Positions 25,638-34,937 of a DNA stretch of 64,000 nucleotides are shown here, one piece after another (position 1 is the first letter of the stretch; each line of letters starts with the position of its first letter). The position numbers and the translations under genes are program-made. The notes below the pieces were generated by a model. That model did not search any database. It was not told where the DNA came from and saw only the letters and a program-made list of their open reading frames with translations. This stretch comes from DASYTH01 sp045806965 (lineage in GTDB: Bacteria; Actinomycetota; Actinomycetes; Mycobacteriales; Pseudonocardiaceae): positions 115,097-179,096 of the forward strand of contig JBJMIG010000099.1 of assembly GCA_045806965.1 (NCBI GenBank). Direction: 5' to 3'.

Positions 25638-26753
25638 TCATGCCGAGGGTGTGACCACCCGGGCGAGGAAGTATCCGATCGAGGTCGCGCCGTGGCGGAC
25701 CAGCAGCAGAAATGGCCGGTCCACGTCCACCGGCACCGGCTCGCCGCTCATCATGCCAAGCACCCGCAACGTCACCGCGGTTGCCGCGGCCCCTTCGAGG
25801 CCCTGCTCGTCCAGCTTGAGCACCGACTCGTGCAGTACGGCCTGCACGGCGAGCGGGTCCGGGCTGATTCCGCGCAGGTCAGCGTGGTTACCGAACATCG
25901 TGCGCACCCCGAGCCGGTTGAGCGCGGCGGTCAGCTCGGTCTGGCTGGCCACGTTGACTCTGGGCAGCCGTAACCGGATCCAGGTCGGGCGCGGCGCGCC
26001 CAGCAGTGCGGCCAAGGTGTCCGCGTCGAGCCGAGACTCGGCCTCGGCCAGGTCGCCGTCGGGCAGCAGGATCACCGCCCGCACTCCGCCGGTGGCCACC
26101 AGCTCGACCACCTGCCACCCGGCGGTGCGCCCATAGCCGACCGTCTCGGTGAGCTCCATGGTCGGCACCTCGACCCGACCGCTCGGGGTGTGGAATGCCC
26201 GGGGCACCGTCGCGTCCTCGGCGAACCGGTTGCGCCAGGCGCACTTCAGGTACAGCGCGTTGACCAGCGCGGCCACTGTGTCCACGCCGATCGCACCGGC
26301 CGGCACCAGCTCAGGGATCAGGTTCCTGGTGGTCTCGGCGACGTCGGTGTTGATCAGCTCACGGGCCTTGTCCGGCGCCACCCGAAACGGCGCGGACCGC
26401 ACCGAGCCGGGCAACCAGCGGGACAGCTCCGCGACGAAGGAGTCCCGGATGTCGATCGAGTCGTCCGCCCAGAGGGTGTTCGCCACGGCCAGCACCGGCT
26501 GCTCGGCGCCCGCGCCGGGCGCTTCGAGCTCCGCGGCCTCACCGAGCAGCCGCCCGAGCCCATTCAGGTCGCCGGCCTTGTCGCCGAGCAACAGCCCGGC
26601 CAGCTCATCCCTGGTGACACCCCGGGCGCCGGCCGCGACCAAGCCGAGCGCGCCGGCCACCGAGTACGGCGACCAGCAGGCATCGCGGTTCGAATCCGGT
26701 GCGGCAGCGCGGTGCAGCGCGAGGGTGAAGGCCAGGTGGGCGCGGTCGGTCAC
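25638..26753 (-). CDS. Serpin (serine protease inhibitor)
   Basis: The 371-residue protein has the whole serpin fold: WSPYSVAGALGLVAAGARG (helix B region), LAVANTLWADDSIDIRDSFV, TVAALVNALYLKCAWRNRF (breach/shutter) and the C-terminal VDRPFLLLVRH. The reactive-centre hinge reads GLEGAAATAVTL, with the small residues needed for loop insertion, so it could be inhibitory. No signal peptide is visible, so it may act in the cytosol. Serpins are scattered in bacteria. The start is a GTG after GGGAG. The target protease is unknown; a scissile bond somewhere in RVLGMMSGEP is expected but not identifiable. Confidence 0.92.
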   Translation of the reverse strand: MTDRAHLAFTLALHRAAAPDSNRDACWSPYSVAGALGLVAAGARGVTRDELAGLLLGDKAGDLNGLGRLLGEAAELEAPGAGAEQPVLAVANTLWADDSIDIRDSFVAELSRWLPGSVRSAPFRVAPDKARELINTDVAETTRNLIPELVPAGAIGVDTVAALVNALYLKCAWRNRFAEDATVPRAFHTPSGRVEVPTMELTETVGYGRTAGWQVVELVATGGVRAVILLPDGDLAEAESRLDADTLAALLGAPRPTWIRLRLPRVNVASQTELTAALNRLGVRTMFGNHADLRGISPDPLAVQAVLHESVLKLDEQGLEGAAATAVTLRVLGMMSGEPVPVDVDRPFLLLVRHGATSIGYFLARVVTPSA

Positions 26754-26870
26754 CAGGCTCCCTCACGACTCAACGACGCGGGTCGGACATCACCGGGTAG
26801 GTCAGCGGCTCCGGCCTCGCCCGCGAACGCTCTTCCCGTCGGTCCCCCATATGTTCGAGTGTGCCACGGA

Positions 26871-28130
26871 TCACCCGAACGTGGTGTGCCAGCCGATCGC
26901 CTGTGCGTCGGTCAGCGCCGCGACCTGATCAACGATCACTCGGAGCCGGGCCGCGTCGTCCGCGGCCGCTGCGAACGCCGGCCGGAACGCCGGTTCGAGC
27001 GCTGCCGGGGCGCGCTCGACCAGCGCGGCGACCAGTTCGGCAAGCAGCTCCCGCTGGGCCGCCTGCACGGCGAGCCGCGCCGGGTCGCTCATCACCCACC
27101 GCAACGCGACCGCCTTGAGCAGCGCCACCTCGGCGGCCACCCGGGCCGGCACCACGAGGTCGGCTTCGTAGCGGCACAGCGGTGCGTCCCCGAACTCGCC
27201 CCGGGTGCCGGTCACCGCGGCCGACGCGAACCGTCCGACCAGCTCGCTGGTCAACAACTTCACCGCGACCTGGGCTCGCAGCGAGCCGTCGTAGTCGGCA
27301 CCGGCCAGCCCGGCGACCACCGGCAGCCGCAGCAGGTCGCCCGCCGCGTCCTCAAGCGCGGACACCGGCTCGGCCGAGAAGTGCTTCGCGGTCAGTTCGG
27401 CGACCGCCGCCCGTTCCGCCGGATCCCCCAGTGCCGCCAGGGAGATCCGCCCGGCGCGGATCCCGTCCTCGACGTCGTGCACCGAGTACGCGACGTCGTC
27501 GGCCCAGTCCATCACCTGCGCCTCCAGACACCGGCGTTCGCCCGGTGCGCCGCGCCGCATCCAGTCGAACACCGCGCGGTCGTCCTGGTACACGCCGAAC
27601 TTGGCCTGCCAGGGGCGGCGGTGCCATGGGTACTTGGTGGCCGCGTCGAGCGAGGCCCTGGTCAGGTTCAGGCCGTACTCGCGACCGTCGTCGCCAAGCA
27701 CCTTGGGTTCCAGCCGGGTGAGGATCCGCAACGTCTGGGCGTTGCCCTCGAATCCGCCGCAGTCGCCCGTCACCTCGTCGAGCGCGCGCTCACCGTTGTG
27801 TCCGAAGGGCGGATGGCCGATGTCATGGGCCAATCCGGCGGTGTCCACCACGTCCGGGTCACAACCCAGCTCCTCGGCGATGCCGCGACCGATCTGCGCC
27901 ACCTCGAGCGAGTGGGTCAACCGGGTGCGCGGGATGCCGCTCACCTCGGCGCCCTCTCCCGGGCCGACCACCTGGGTCTTGCCGGCCAGCCGGCGAAGGG
28001 CGGCCGAGTGCAGGACCCGGGCCCGGTCCCGAGCGAACGGGCTGCGCAGGCTCGGCCACGAACCGGGCAGCGTGGCCTGCTTGGGCGGCTCGGCGAGCAG
28101 GCGCCTCCGGTCGTGCTCGGTGTAACCCAT
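26871..28130 (-). CDS. dgt: Deoxyguanosinetriphosphate triphosphohydrolase (dGTPase), HD domain
   Basis: The 419-residue enzyme hydrolyses dGTP or other dNTPs to nucleoside and triphosphate (EC 3.1.5.1 type). The HD metal site is complete: RLTHSLEVAQIGRGIAEELG (His) and LAHDIGHPPFGHNGE (His-Asp, His). NLTRASLDAATKYPW and MDWADDVAYSVHDVEDG (second Asp) follow. ATG at 28130 has GAGGGTT upstream; a much longer open frame N-terminal to it is without coding character. The M. tuberculosis orthologue also lies close to dnaG. Confidence 0.93.
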   Translation of the reverse strand: MGYTEHDRRRLLAEPPKQATLPGSWPSLRSPFARDRARVLHSAALRRLAGKTQVVGPGEGAEVSGIPRTRLTHSLEVAQIGRGIAEELGCDPDVVDTAGLAHDIGHPPFGHNGERALDEVTGDCGGFEGNAQTLRILTRLEPKVLGDDGREYGLNLTRASLDAATKYPWHRRPWQAKFGVYQDDRAVFDWMRRGAPGERRCLEAQVMDWADDVAYSVHDVEDGIRAGRISLAALGDPAERAAVAELTAKHFSAEPVSALEDAAGDLLRLPVVAGLAGADYDGSLRAQVAVKLLTSELVGRFASAAVTGTRGEFGDAPLCRYEADLVVPARVAAEVALLKAVALRWVMSDPARLAVQAAQRELLAELVAALVERAPAALEPAFRPAFAAAADDAARLRVIVDQVAALTDAQAIGWHTTFG

Positions 28131-28141
28131 AACCCTCGAGG

Positions 28142-28780
28142 CTACCGACCGGCGGCCACGTCCTCGTTGATACTGAGATCCACGGGTGCCCTGGTGGCCC
28201 GGTAGAACAGCAGCGCGCCGGTCTCCCGCACGATGTAGTGCAACTGGGTCCGCCTGGTCTGCACGATCGGACCGGTGTGCGTCGGCGAGGTCCAGGCGTC
28301 CAGACCCTCGCCCTCGGCCATCTTCCTGGCCCGCAACGAGTGCCACGGGTCGCTCACGATCACCGCGGAATGCCAGCCGTACGCCTTGATCGTGCCGGCC
28401 ACGGCGCGCAGTGTGCCGAGTGTGTCGGCGCCCTCGTCGACCTCGATCACGCGGTCGCGCGGCACCCCGTGCGCGGCCAGCCACCGCGCGCCCGCGTCCG
28501 CCTCGGTGTAGTTGTCCCCCACGCGCCGCCCGCCGCCGGTCATGATGTGCTCGGCGACTCCGCTCTGGTAGAGCGCCCTGGCGTGGTCGAGCCGGGCCTC
28601 GAGGATCTTGGACGGTTTGCCGTCGTACTGCGCGGCGCCGAGCACCACCACCACATCGGCGTGCGTGCGGTCGTCCACCCTGGCCACCTGCCAGACCCGG
28701 AAACCGGTGCCGCCCACCACCAGCGCGCCAACGATCAGCACGCCAAGCAGCAACCGTCTGACGAACCTCACCGTCACCAT
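28142..28780 (-). CDS. SanA/YdcF-like DUF218 membrane protein
   Basis: The 212-residue protein has one N-terminal transmembrane helix (RRLLLGVLIVGALVVGGTGF) and an external DUF218 domain: DVVVVLGAAQYDGKPS, ARALYQSGVAEHIMTGGG, VIEVDEGADTLGTLRAVA and SAVIVSDPWHSLRARKMAE. E. coli SanA of the same family affects envelope permeability and vancomycin sensitivity at high temperature. A role in the cell envelope is therefore likely, but the chemistry is unknown. It lies 11 bp upstream of dgt on the same strand and 10 bp after the response-regulator gene. Confidence 0.85.
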   Translation of the reverse strand: MVTVRFVRRLLLGVLIVGALVVGGTGFRVWQVARVDDRTHADVVVVLGAAQYDGKPSKILEARLDHARALYQSGVAEHIMTGGGRRVGDNYTEADAGARWLAAHGVPRDRVIEVDEGADTLGTLRAVAGTIKAYGWHSAVIVSDPWHSLRARKMAEGEGLDAWTSPTHTGPIVQTRRTQLHYIVRETGALLFYRATRAPVDLSINEDVAAGR

Positions 28781-28790
28781 CTTGCCAAGG

Positions 28791-29396
28791 TCACAGCCAG
28801 CCGCGTTCGTCGGCCAGCTTGACGGCTTCCGCCCTGGTCCTGGCGCCGGTCTTGCCGATGGCCGACGACAGGTGGTTGCGCACGGTGCCCTGGGACAGAT
28901 GCAGCGCGCCGGCCACGTCCGCGATGGTGCCACCCGCGCTGGCCGCCCGAAGCACGTCGCGCTCCCGCTCGGTCAGCGGACTGTGCCCGGTGGCAAGGGA
29001 TTCCGCGGCGAGCGACGGGTCGACCACGCGCAGCCCGGCGTGCACCCGGCGGACCGCGTCCACCAACTGCTCCGGCGGCGCGTCCTTGACCACGAACCCG
29101 GCCACGCCCGCGGCCATCGCCCTGGCCAGGTAACCGGGCCGGCCGAAGGTCGTGCACACCACGATCCGGCAGGACGGCAACTCGCGGTGCAGGTCGGCGG
29201 CCGCGGTGAGCCCGTCCCGCCCGGGCATCTGCACATCGAGCAGGGCCACGTCCGGGGTGACCCGGCGGGCCGCGGGCAGCACCTCGTCCCCGGAGCTGAC
29301 CTCGGCCACCACCTCGATGTCCGGCTCAAGGCCGAGCATCGCGGCCAGCGCGCCGCGGACAAGGGCCTGGTCGTCGGCGAGCAGCACCCTGATCAC
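28791..29396 (-). CDS. LuxR/NarL-type response regulator
   Basis: The 201-residue DNA-binding regulator has a receiver domain (VIRVLLADDQALVRGAL, phospho-acceptor Asp in DVALLDVQMPG, switch Lys in GFVVKDAP). The C-terminal LuxR helix-turn-helix is LTERERDVLRAASAGGTIADVAGALHLSQGTVRNHLSSAIGK in family terms. GTG at 29396 has GGGGAG upstream and lies one base after the kinase stop. It is the fourth gene of an ABC-2 exporter/two-component operon and probably activates that exporter. Confidence 0.93.
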   Translation of the reverse strand: MIRVLLADDQALVRGALAAMLGLEPDIEVVAEVSSGDEVLPAARRVTPDVALLDVQMPGRDGLTAAADLHRELPSCRIVVCTTFGRPGYLARAMAAGVAGFVVKDAPPEQLVDAVRRVHAGLRVVDPSLAAESLATGHSPLTERERDVLRAASAGGTIADVAGALHLSQGTVRNHLSSAIGKTGARTRAEAVKLADERGWL

Positions 29397-29397
29397 G

Positions 29398-30564
29398 TCA
29401 CTCCCCTGGAACCGTCGCACGTAAACGGAACCCGCCGTCCTCGGCCGGCCCGGCAAGCAGGGTTCCGCCGAGCGGGGCCAGCCGCTCGGCGAGCCCGGTC
29501 AGGCCATGACCGCGTTGGCTGCCATTCACCGGGGCGTCGGGCCGCTTCGGCCCGTCGTCGCGGATCTCGATCCAACTCTCGCCGAGCCGGACCTCGCACC
29601 GGCCGGCACCCGAGTGCCTGATCACGTTGGTGATCCCCTCGCGGAGCACGTAGGCGAACGGCCCCTGCAACGCGACCGGCACGTTGTCCACGGCGTGCGG
29701 CAGGTCGGCGGTGATCTCCGCGGCGCGCAACGCCTCGCGGGCCCCGGCAAGCTCGGCCGGCAGCGAAGCCGTCCGGTAACCGGACACGGTGGCGCGCACT
29801 TCGGACAACGCCTGCCGGGACAGCCGCTCCACGTCGGTCACCTCCGCCACGGCCCGGTCGGTGTCCGCGTTGGCCTCGAGCACCCGGCGGGCCAGTCCGG
29901 CCTTCAGGGTGATCGTGGTGAGGCTGTGGCCGAGCACGTCGTGCAGGTCGCGGGAGAGCCGGGCGCGCTCCTCGGCGACCGCCAGGTCGGCCACCCGGTC
30001 CTTGGCCGCGCGCAGTTCCGCGACGGTCTGGTTCAGCGCGGTGAAACCGAACATGGCCATGGTCATCACCACCAGGAGCATGGCGTTGTCCCAGTCCGGG
30101 GCGCCGTGCTCGATCGTGGCGGTGATCAGCAGGCTCACCGCGGACGCCAGCCCGATCGCGACACCTACGTTGCGGGGCAACAGGATCAGCGCCGCCGCGA
30201 TGGCGTAGGTCCAGTACACCAGCAGGCTGGAACCGCCGAGCACGGCCAGCAGCACCGGCATCAGGAACAGCCAGGCGACCGCGACCGTGCGGAAGGTCCG
30301 CGACGAGGTCCGCATGCCCACGCCGATGGTCAGCAGGTAGCTCGTCGCGTAGACGGTGGTCACCGCGACCATCCAGGCCCGATAGGCGGCCGAGTGCGGC
30401 TGCCCGAACGCCTGGGTCACCGGCTGGATCAGATAGAACAGGAACAGGGCCGGCCAGATCACCGACGGCAGCCAACTCCTGGTCTGGTTCAGCGGCGGGT
30501 GGACGGGCCAGCCCCAGCCGCTCGGCCGCACGTCCGCCTCACCCACCGTCTTCTCCTTCGTCAC
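29398..30564 (-). CDS. DesK-like sensor histidine kinase
   Basis: The 388-residue membrane kinase has about five or six hydrophobic segments in residues 25-170. These are followed by a HisKA_3 dimerisation motif with phospho-His in RLSRDLHDVLGHSL and a HATPase domain (REGITNVIRHSGAG, IRDDGPKRP, GHGLTGLAERLAPLGG). The GTG start overlaps the permease stop (GTGA), so translation is coupled. Kinases of this type with an adjacent ABC-2 exporter usually sense membrane-active antibiotics or lipid state. The actual signal is unknown. Confidence 0.92.
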   Translation of the reverse strand: MTKEKTVGEADVRPSGWGWPVHPPLNQTRSWLPSVIWPALFLFYLIQPVTQAFGQPHSAAYRAWMVAVTTVYATSYLLTIGVGMRTSSRTFRTVAVAWLFLMPVLLAVLGGSSLLVYWTYAIAAALILLPRNVGVAIGLASAVSLLITATIEHGAPDWDNAMLLVVMTMAMFGFTALNQTVAELRAAKDRVADLAVAEERARLSRDLHDVLGHSLTTITLKAGLARRVLEANADTDRAVAEVTDVERLSRQALSEVRATVSGYRTASLPAELAGAREALRAAEITADLPHAVDNVPVALQGPFAYVLREGITNVIRHSGAGRCEVRLGESWIEIRDDGPKRPDAPVNGSQRGHGLTGLAERLAPLGGTLLAGPAEDGGFRLRATVPGE

Positions 30565-31289
30565 ACCCGGGCGCTGTCGCGACGGTACCTGCGCACCACC
30601 GCGAGCCCGAGCACCACTGTCCACGCGGCCAGCACCAGCACCGCGTTGCCGAGGCTGACCGATAGCTCGCTGGTCACCGCGCCGCGCCCGACCTGGCCCA
30701 GCCAGTACGACGGGAGCAGTCTGGCCACGTTCAACAGGCCGGCGGGCATGGTGTCGATCGGGATGAAGATGCCGCCGAGGAGGCTCATCACCATCATCAC
30801 GATGCTGACCAGCGGCTGCATGCTCTCCGCCGTTCCGACCTGGCCGAGCAGCAGGCCGAGCACCGCGAATGGGAGCACCGCGACCCAGACGCCGAGGGTG
30901 ACCCGCAGCCACTGCCCCGGGTCGAGCGAAACGCCCTCGAACACCGCCGCGACCAACGGAACCAGGATCACGCCCGGCAGCGCCAGGGCCATCGCGGTGA
31001 CGCCCTTCGCGCTGAGGTAGCCGGCGCCGGAGAGCGGTGTGAGCCGAAGCTGTCGCTGCCAGCCGGCGGCCCGCTCCAGCGCCACCCGGCTGCCGGCGAA
31101 CAACGCCGCGGTGAGGGCGCCATAGCTGGTCATGTTCACCATCAGCACGGCCTTGGCGTCCGGCGCGCCGGCCGCGAACAGGGCGACGTAGAGCAGGAAC
31201 ATCAGCACCGGCATGCCTACCGTGAAGATCAGGAACCGGGTGGAACGCAGGGCTCGGCGCACCTCGATCAGCAGGTAACCGGTGTTCAT
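30561..31289 (-). CDS. ABC-2 type transporter permease
   Basis: The 242-residue membrane protein has six predicted helices, starts MNTGYLLIEVRRALRSTRFLIFTVG, and includes the ABC-2 segment SLLGGIFIPIDTMPAGLLNVARLLPSYW. It pairs with the ATPase encoded just upstream; both junctions overlap by 4 nt (ATGA and GTGA). It probably exports a drug, lipid or peptide; the cargo is unknown. Confidence 0.92.
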   Translation of the reverse strand: MNTGYLLIEVRRALRSTRFLIFTVGMPVLMFLLYVALFAAGAPDAKAVLMVNMTSYGALTAALFAGSRVALERAAGWQRQLRLTPLSGAGYLSAKGVTAMALALPGVILVPLVAAVFEGVSLDPGQWLRVTLGVWVAVLPFAVLGLLLGQVGTAESMQPLVSIVMMVMSLLGGIFIPIDTMPAGLLNVARLLPSYWLGQVGRGAVTSELSVSLGNAVLVLAAWTVVLGLAVVRRYRRDSARV

Positions 31290-32239
31290 CGGGGGTCGTT
31301 CCCTTCGTCGTTGCTGGTGAGGGCGAGGAAGGCGTCCTCGAGGCCGATCGCGCTGACCTCGATGTCGCGGGCCTGGGGGAAGCGGTGGATGAGGGCGCGC
31401 AGGGCCAGGTCGGAGTCGTGGCTGGAGATCGACACCCGGTCCGCGCGCAGCTCGAGCGCCGTCACGCCGGGCAGCGAGCGCAACAGGTGCTCGTCGGCCT
31501 CCGGCACCAGGGCCTTGATCGTCCGCCCGGCGGTCAGCGCGGTCACCTCGGCGACGGAGCCGTCCGCGACGACCCTTCCGCTGCGCAGGAAGACCACCCG
31601 GTCGGCGTAGCTCTCCGCCTCCTCCAGGTAGTGGGTCGCGAACAGCACGGTGCGACCCGTTTCGGTGTACTCCTGCATGGAGCGCCAGAACTCCCGGCGG
31701 GTCTGCACGTCCATGGCCGCGGTCGGCTCGTCGAGCACCAGCAGGTCGGGCTCGCTCACCAGGGCGACGGCGAAGCGCACCCGCTGCTTCTGCCCGCCGG
31801 AGAGCTTGGCGCACCGGCGGCCGGCCAGGTCCTCGATGCCGGCCCGGCGCAGGGCCTCGGCAACCGGCAGCGGGCGCCGGTGCAGCGCGGCCACCAGGCC
31901 GACGGTCTCGCCCACCGTCGTGTCGTCGAGCAGGGCGCCGCCCTGGAGCATGGCGCCGATCCGGCCGGCCGCCACGGCCTGCCTCGGCGTGTTGCCGAAG
32001 ATCGTCGCCGTGCCGGCGTCCGGTGAGGTCAAGCCGAGCAGCATGTCGACCGTGGTGGACTTGCCGGCACCGTTGGGGCCGAGCAGCGCGACCACCTCTC
32101 CAGGGGAGATCACCAGGTCCACGCCGTCGACCGCGCGTACCTCGCCGTAGTGCTTGCGCAGCCCGGTGAGGGTCACCGCCGCCGCGGCGGACACCGCACC
32201 CGCGACCTGTGCTGTCTGTGGTGTGTTCACGCTGATCAC
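31286..32239 (-). CDS. ABC transporter ATP-binding protein
   Basis: The 317-residue ATPase carries Walker A GPNGAGKSTT, signature LSGGQKQR, Walker B LLVLDEPTAAMD and the switch His in LFATHYLEE. The C-terminal extension (about 230-317) is like that of DrrA/CcmA-type exporters. GTG at 32239 is the annotated start, though the first 20 residues are low in conservation features and a downstream GTG is possible. It heads the ATPase-permease-kinase-regulator operon. Confidence 0.93.
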   Translation of the reverse strand: MISVNTPQTAQVAGAVSAAAAVTLTGLRKHYGEVRAVDGVDLVISPGEVVALLGPNGAGKSTTVDMLLGLTSPDAGTATIFGNTPRQAVAAGRIGAMLQGGALLDDTTVGETVGLVAALHRRPLPVAEALRRAGIEDLAGRRCAKLSGGQKQRVRFAVALVSEPDLLVLDEPTAAMDVQTRREFWRSMQEYTETGRTVLFATHYLEEAESYADRVVFLRSGRVVADGSVAEVTALTAGRTIKALVPEADEHLLRSLPGVTALELRADRVSISSHDSDLALRALIHRFPQARDIEVSAIGLEDAFLALTSNDEGNDPR

Positions 32240-32442
32240 GATGCCGGCCGACGGGCCGCGGTCCGCAGGCCGAGCGTCACGACCTGACCGTGACAGGTGT
32301 CAGGGGTCGCGCTTGTACACCTGCGCGCCGACAGTTCCGCTCGATTCCGCACCGTTCGCGGCAGTTGTGCACAGGGCGATTAGTTGTCCACAATGCGCCG
32401 CCTCGGGCCGCATCCGACCTCGCGATGCGCTGTGCTTGGCGC

Positions 32443-32586
32443 ATGACCCGAACCGTCATCGACCTCGAAGCGCTGTCCGACTTGTTCCCACACCGCGTGG
32501 CCGGGCCCACCGAGCTGATCGCACCCGGCCGCACCCGTGCGGCGATCGCCGATCGATGCCGCCCCGGCGGCTGGGGCCCGTCCGCC
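32443..32586 (+). pseudogene. N-terminal remnant of an AbiEi-antitoxin-domain (type IV TA-like) protein
   Basis: From ATG 32443 the frame reads MTRTVIDLEALSDLFPHRVA and then ELIAPGRTRAAIADRCRPGGWG. This is like the wHTH start of AbiEi-type antitoxin-domain proteins common in Pseudonocardiaceae. After about 48 codons the sequence stops resembling the family and runs on to 32919 as Arg/Pro-rich frame noise over the glyS end. It is most likely a decayed copy. The rest of the 32240-32888 gap shows no gene. Confidence 0.4.
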
Positions 32587-32888
32587 AGTGTCGAGTTGGG
32601 CCAGGCCCCCACCCAACGTGCGCCACCGCCGGATCTCGAACGCCCACGCCGAAGCCAACGTGACCGAGACCGGGAGGTGATCCCCGCGTGCCTGTCCCTG
32701 ATCCTCCGACCAGTCCGGCTCTGTCCACACCCTGTCCGGCCTGGCATTCGGCCACATTCCCCAGCCGGCACCGCCAAGGAAGGAGGTCGGCATGACCCAG
32801 CCACGAAGCGCCGTCCCGCCATCACGGCTCCGAGCATGGTGGATCGCAACCAGCGTCGGCCCGCGGCGCCCCGCTGCCAGTCGTCCGC

Positions 32889-34274
32889 TCAGCAACCCAC
32901 CAACTGCGCCGCGAGGTAGGACTCGAGCTGGTCGATCGCGATCCGGTCCTGAGACATGGTGTCGCGCTCCCGCACGGTCACCGCCTGGTCGTTGAGCGAG
33001 TCGAAGTCGACCGTCACGCAGAACGGCGTGCCGATCTCGTCCTGGCGTCGGTAGCGACGACCAATTGCTCCAGCGTCGTCGAAGTCGATATTCCAGTGGC
33101 GGCGCAGCGCGGTCGCGACGTCGCGGGCCTTCGGCGAGAGGTCGGCGTTTCGGGACAGCGGCAGCACCGCGACCTTGACCGGCGCGAGCCGGCGGTCGAG
33201 GCGCAGCACCACTCGCTTGTCCACCCCGCCCTTGGCGTTGGGCGCCTCGTCCTCGGCGTAGCCGTCCAGCAGGAACGCCATCATCGAGCGCCCCACACCG
33301 GCCGCCGGCTCGATCACGAACGGCCGGTAGCGGGAGTTGGTGGCCTGGTCGAAGTAGGACAGATCGACCCCGGAGTGGTTGGAGTGCGTGGTGAGGTCGA
33401 AGTCGGTGCGGTTCGCGATGCCCTCGAGCTCGCCCCATTCCAGGCCGCCGAACTGGTAGCGGTACTCGATGTCGACGGTGCGCTTGGAGTAGTGCGAGAG
33501 CTTCTCGGCCGGGTGCTCGTAGACCCGGAGGTTTTCCTTGGTGATACCCAGGTCGGTGTACCAGCGCAGCCGCTCGTCGATCCAGAACTGGTGCCATTCC
33601 TCGTCCGCGCCCGGCTCGACGAAGAACTCCATCTCCATCTGCTCGAACTCACGGGTGCGGAAGATGAAGTTGCCCGGGGTGATCTCGTTGCGGAACGACT
33701 TGCCGACCTGCCCGATGCCGAACGGAGGCTTGCGACGTGAGGTGGTGAGCACGTTGAGGAAGTTGATGAAGATGCCCTGCGCGGTCTCCGGCCGCAGGTA
33801 GCACAGACCCTCTTCGGACTCCACCGGGCCGAGGTGGGTGCGCAGCATCATGTTGAACTCGCGCGGATCGGTGTACTGCCCCCGGTTGCCGCAGTTCGGA
33901 CACGGCACGTCGGTCAGGTCGTTCTCGCTGACCTCTTTGCCGGTCCGGGTCGCGTACTCCTCGGCCAGCTGATCGGCACGATACCGCTTGTGACAGGAGG
34001 TGCATTCAACCAACGGATCATGGAACGCGTTGACGTGACCGGACGCCACCCACACCTGGCGCGGCAGGATCACCGACGAGTCGATGCCGACCACGTCGTC
34101 ACGGCCCTGCACGACGGCCCGCCACCACGCCCGCTTGATGTTCTCCTTGAGCTCGACGCCGAGGGGACCGTAGTCCCACGCCGACCGGGTGCCGCCGTAG
34201 ATCTCGCCGCACGGGTAGACGAAGCCTCGACGTTTACACAAGCTGACAACGGTTTCGACGCGATCGGCGGGCAC
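32889..34274 (-). CDS. glyS: Glycyl-tRNA synthetase (alpha2 type)
   Basis: The 461-residue class II synthetase charges tRNA-Gly. Motif 2 is in FRNEITPGNFIFRTREFEQM, motif 3 in GVGRSMMAFLLDGY, and a zinc-finger insertion shows CTSCHKRY and CPNCGNRG. The anticodon-binding domain follows (APVKVAVLPLSRNADLSPKARDV). GTG at 34274 has CTGGAG 5 nt upstream and gives MPADRVETVVSLCKRRGF. Length agrees with M. tuberculosis GlyS (463). The smtB-zur pair lies divergently beyond it, as in M. tuberculosis. Confidence 0.96.
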   Translation of the reverse strand: MPADRVETVVSLCKRRGFVYPCGEIYGGTRSAWDYGPLGVELKENIKRAWWRAVVQGRDDVVGIDSSVILPRQVWVASGHVNAFHDPLVECTSCHKRYRADQLAEEYATRTGKEVSENDLTDVPCPNCGNRGQYTDPREFNMMLRTHLGPVESEEGLCYLRPETAQGIFINFLNVLTTSRRKPPFGIGQVGKSFRNEITPGNFIFRTREFEQMEMEFFVEPGADEEWHQFWIDERLRWYTDLGITKENLRVYEHPAEKLSHYSKRTVDIEYRYQFGGLEWGELEGIANRTDFDLTTHSNHSGVDLSYFDQATNSRYRPFVIEPAAGVGRSMMAFLLDGYAEDEAPNAKGGVDKRVVLRLDRRLAPVKVAVLPLSRNADLSPKARDVATALRRHWNIDFDDAGAIGRRYRRQDEIGTPFCVTVDFDSLNDQAVTVRERDTMSQDRIAIDQLESYLAAQLVGC

Positions 34275-34542
34275 GAGCACTCCAGAATGGGCACCGGGAC
34301 GGTGGGTGAGGAACTGCCAGCGTACCCGCGAGTGTCCCGCACCGATCGGGGGATATCCGGCGCAGGGGCCGGGGAACCCCGGTTCCCCAGCCGGTGGCTG
34401 CCGCCGTGCCGGGGCCTCGACCAGCGATGACCTACCATCGACGGTCTGCGGACTCACCCACGGGAGCACGGCGGGCGAACCGAGATCACCGACTGGACCG
34501 GGACCACCGCTGGTGGCTCCGCCAACTGCGGACGAGGACACG

Positions 34543-34824
34543 ATGCGGGCTAGGCGTTCGAGCAGGACACCGCTGATCGCCGGGGACGGGCCGTTGGCCA
34601 AGGTGCCGCCGGTGGCCGCGTTCGTTGTGGTCATCGCGTTGTTCACGACCGCGGTCGTGGTTCGCGGCGGGGTCGGTGCGCTGTTGCTCGGCGTGCTCGC
34701 GGTCGGGGTGGGGGTGTTGCTGGCCGCCACCTGGCCGGCGTTGTCCTCCTCGGCTCGGGCCGGGCGGGTCGTCGTCCTCGCCGTGTTGCTGGCCGTGGGC
34801 CTGTCGATGCTGCTCACGCGGTAG
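34543..34824 (+). CDS. Small two-helix membrane protein (DUF6703-like)
   Basis: The 93-residue protein has a basic N-terminus (MRARRSSRTPLIAGDG) and then three hydrophobic stretches: AAFVVVIALFTTAVVV, ALLLGVLAVGVGVLLAATW and VVVLAVLLAVGLSML. These suggest two or three membrane helices. ATG at 34543 follows GAGGA. It lies between glyS and smtB on the smtB strand. Function is unknown; the DUF6703 assignment is from memory of similar small proteins and is tentative. Confidence 0.65.
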   Translation: MRARRSSRTPLIAGDGPLAKVPPVAAFVVVIALFTTAVVVRGGVGALLLGVLAVGVGVLLAATWPALSSSARAGRVVVLAVLLAVGLSMLLTR

Positions 34825-34937
34825 TGACCGGGCCCGGGGATGCGCCGCGAGTGCGGCCGTTCGGCGACGTCAACGCCTAGACTGACGCCGGTGACCGCCG
34901 CGCGATGAGAGCCGGTGACCGCGCAAATGAGAGGACG

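Noticed and set aside
32290..32919. A 209-codon plus-strand ORF before glyS
   Set aside because: Only codons 52-99 resemble a protein family; the rest is Arg/Pro-rich noise, so it is reported as a remnant only.
34825..34937. SmtB or Zur operator before smtB
   Set aside because: No AT-rich 12-2-12 palindrome or Zur-box-like sequence was found; the region is GC-rich throughout.
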